64,000 bases of DNA from Tethya wilhelma (taxonomy: Eukaryota; Porifera; Demospongiae; Tethyida; Tethyidae), in NCBI GenBank assembly GCA_964030475.1, contig CAXIPT010000001.1, forward strand, positions 18,557,886-18,621,885. Reading direction: 5' to 3'. How positions within the stretch are numbered: the first letter of the stretch is position 1; the number at the start of each line of letters is the position of its first letter. Both the position numbers and the translations under genes were made by a program. Below, piece by piece: positions 62,666 to 64,000 of this stretch. The notes below the pieces were generated by a model. It was not told the origin of the DNA and made no database searches. It saw only the letters and a list, made by a program, of their open reading frames with translations.

Positions 62666-63384
62666 GGGCATACATGTAGCTAAATGCAACACACACACAG
62701 TCACATGCAACTCCAGTGTTAGAGAAAACACTAATACAGCCAGTTAGCTAGCACACAGAGGGGGAAGATAAACTCCCACAATAAAATGCATCACAGTACA
62801 TTGATCTCATGACTTATTGTGCCAACAGAGACAGCAGATATGGTTATATTACAGATACTGGAAAATCTTTTTCACTCAAAATGTCTAACAACATCTGCTA
62901 CTGCAAAATAACAACCACACACAGGGCTGGAAGAGAACACACACTCACTAACAAAAGAAGTCCTTCACAACACTGCAGGAAGCTGCTTAGCCTAACTCCA
63001 TACACATTGCTAAGGACTGGATGGTACAAAGGAGGCCATAGTACAGCAATAGAACAGGAGTAAGGACAACAAACAGCTTCTCAACAACACAAACACCGAG
63101 TGTTGAGGTGGATATTGGGTCATCTAAGGACTGGATGATAGCTAGATGGAGAAAATGAGAGCATTTCTTGGAGAAAACAATGCTGAGCAATGTGCAACCA
63201 CTGTAGTTGTACTATTCCATAAGAACACATATCAATTTGTATGTAAGAAGACACAGCTCATTCACCAACCACTCAGACTCAGGGAAGATGTCAATTACTG
63301 TTTTAATGTAAACAGGCGGAGCTTCTCACTAACAGAGAATGTTCTAGAAGGTAAATAGTGAACCAGCACTGGAAAATGCTTTCT

Positions 63385-63415
<31 letters not shown>
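62666..63415. other. repeat-rich stretch without gene
   Basis: Partly related to 56560-57270; a (CA)n run is at 63390-63416. No exon seen. Confidence 0.5.
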
Positions 63416-63419
<4 letters not shown>

Positions 63420-63960
63420 CAGTAATGAAGCAGCTGGGAATTAAAAATGTATTGTTGAATGGGCAATGGCAACTTCCTACCAGAGATGTGGCCTATGTTA
63501 ATGCTCCCATGACAGCCACAAGGTTTACTGTAAGCTACAGACTGCCATTCACACACAGACTGTGACAGTAAGGATTGTAAATGAAAAACAGGGAGACCAC
63601 ATAAACATAATATTATTTTAGCTAGATCAATCTGATCCAGAAGGCACTTGCATTGTAGCTATAATTTTAGTAAGATAGCAGCTCCTAACTTCAACCTAGC
63701 AGTCTAGCTAGCTGCATGAATTTGTTTACACCATGCCTTCACTAGTCTCCCAGTGGCAGAGCTTACACCAGGTACAGCAATGGAACAAGCACAACCCACT
63801 ATTGAGTGTACAGGTTTTCCAACATGGTTGATAACTGAACAGAGGTGCACTCTTATACACAGAGAGAAGGTCACATATAATGCTAGAGGTTTCACCTCCT
63901 CCTAGACTAGCTGACATGTACAGCTGGCTGTGAAGAAAGGGATTCTATAGTTGGCATATC
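63416..63960 (+). repeat. direct repeat, copy B
   Basis: Same orientation as 61245-61800, about 2.17 kb away. Confidence 0.88.
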
Positions 63961-64000
63961 TATTGGTAGCACAAAAAGAAAAAGGATCAGTCATACCATT

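Overview
The window is nuclear DNA of an early-branching animal, most likely a demosponge. The genes are intron-rich with GT-AG introns (mostly 60-900 bp), the products are animal or holozoan families (NFI, NOS, DOCK6/7/8, TM2D, SZT2, COMMD3, Rab15), intergenic spaces are very short, and microsatellites and small foldback/MITE elements are abundant. Sponge is an inference from compactness and gene content. No marker in the window decides it.

Layout: TYW5 exon 1 (-); EIF1AD (-) | DFR-like reductase (+, 3' lost at N4900); Rab with divergent switch II (-) | Rab15-like (+); UBXN1 (+) tail-to-tail with COMMD3 (-), this block present twice around a gap that carries an Illumina Nextera adapter; COMMD3 (-) | DMAC2L/factor B (+); PAPSS (-); DOCK6/7/8-type N-terminal exons (-) | TM2-domain gene (+); second copy of the last three PAPSS exons (-); DOCK C-terminal exons (+); RPL37 (-) | F-box gene (+, partial); NOS reductase domain (+, partial); SPTLC1 (-, 3' lost) | HMG-CoA synthase (+); NDUFA7 (-) | kelch gene (+, partial); SLC35D sugar transporter (+, partial); NFI transcription factor (+); a tandem-CH, coiled-coil, SAM protein (-, 5' in the gap); ATPAF1 (+, partial) tail-to-tail with SZT2 (-, partial); then about 3.4 kb of repeats. 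The bar marks head-to-head pairs whose start codons lie only 67-268 bp apart. There are seven such pairs, so shared bidirectional promoters are the rule here. Three of them contain a perfect CRE palindrome and two contain CACGTG E-boxes.

The genes do not form one pathway. They are mostly housekeeping: mitochondrial energy (NDUFA7, DMAC2L, ATPAF1), lipid and sulfate metabolism (HMGCS, SPTLC1, PAPSS), translation and tRNA modification (RPL37, EIF1AD, TYW5), trafficking and signalling (two Rabs, COMMD3, DOCK, SZT2) and ubiquitin handling (UBXN1, F-box).

The main structural caution is assembly. Six of seven isolated single-N positions, plus the larger gaps, coincide with broken genes. The contig 19153-22556 is probably inverted, since flipping it puts both DOCK parts on one strand in the right order. 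The main biological observations are (CT)n microsatellites used as the polypyrimidine tract of many 3' splice sites, the compact divergent promoters, a CH-CH-coiled-coil-SAM protein, a Rab lacking the catalyt Gln, a compensated GT-to-GC donor between two PAPSS copies, and several foldback element families.
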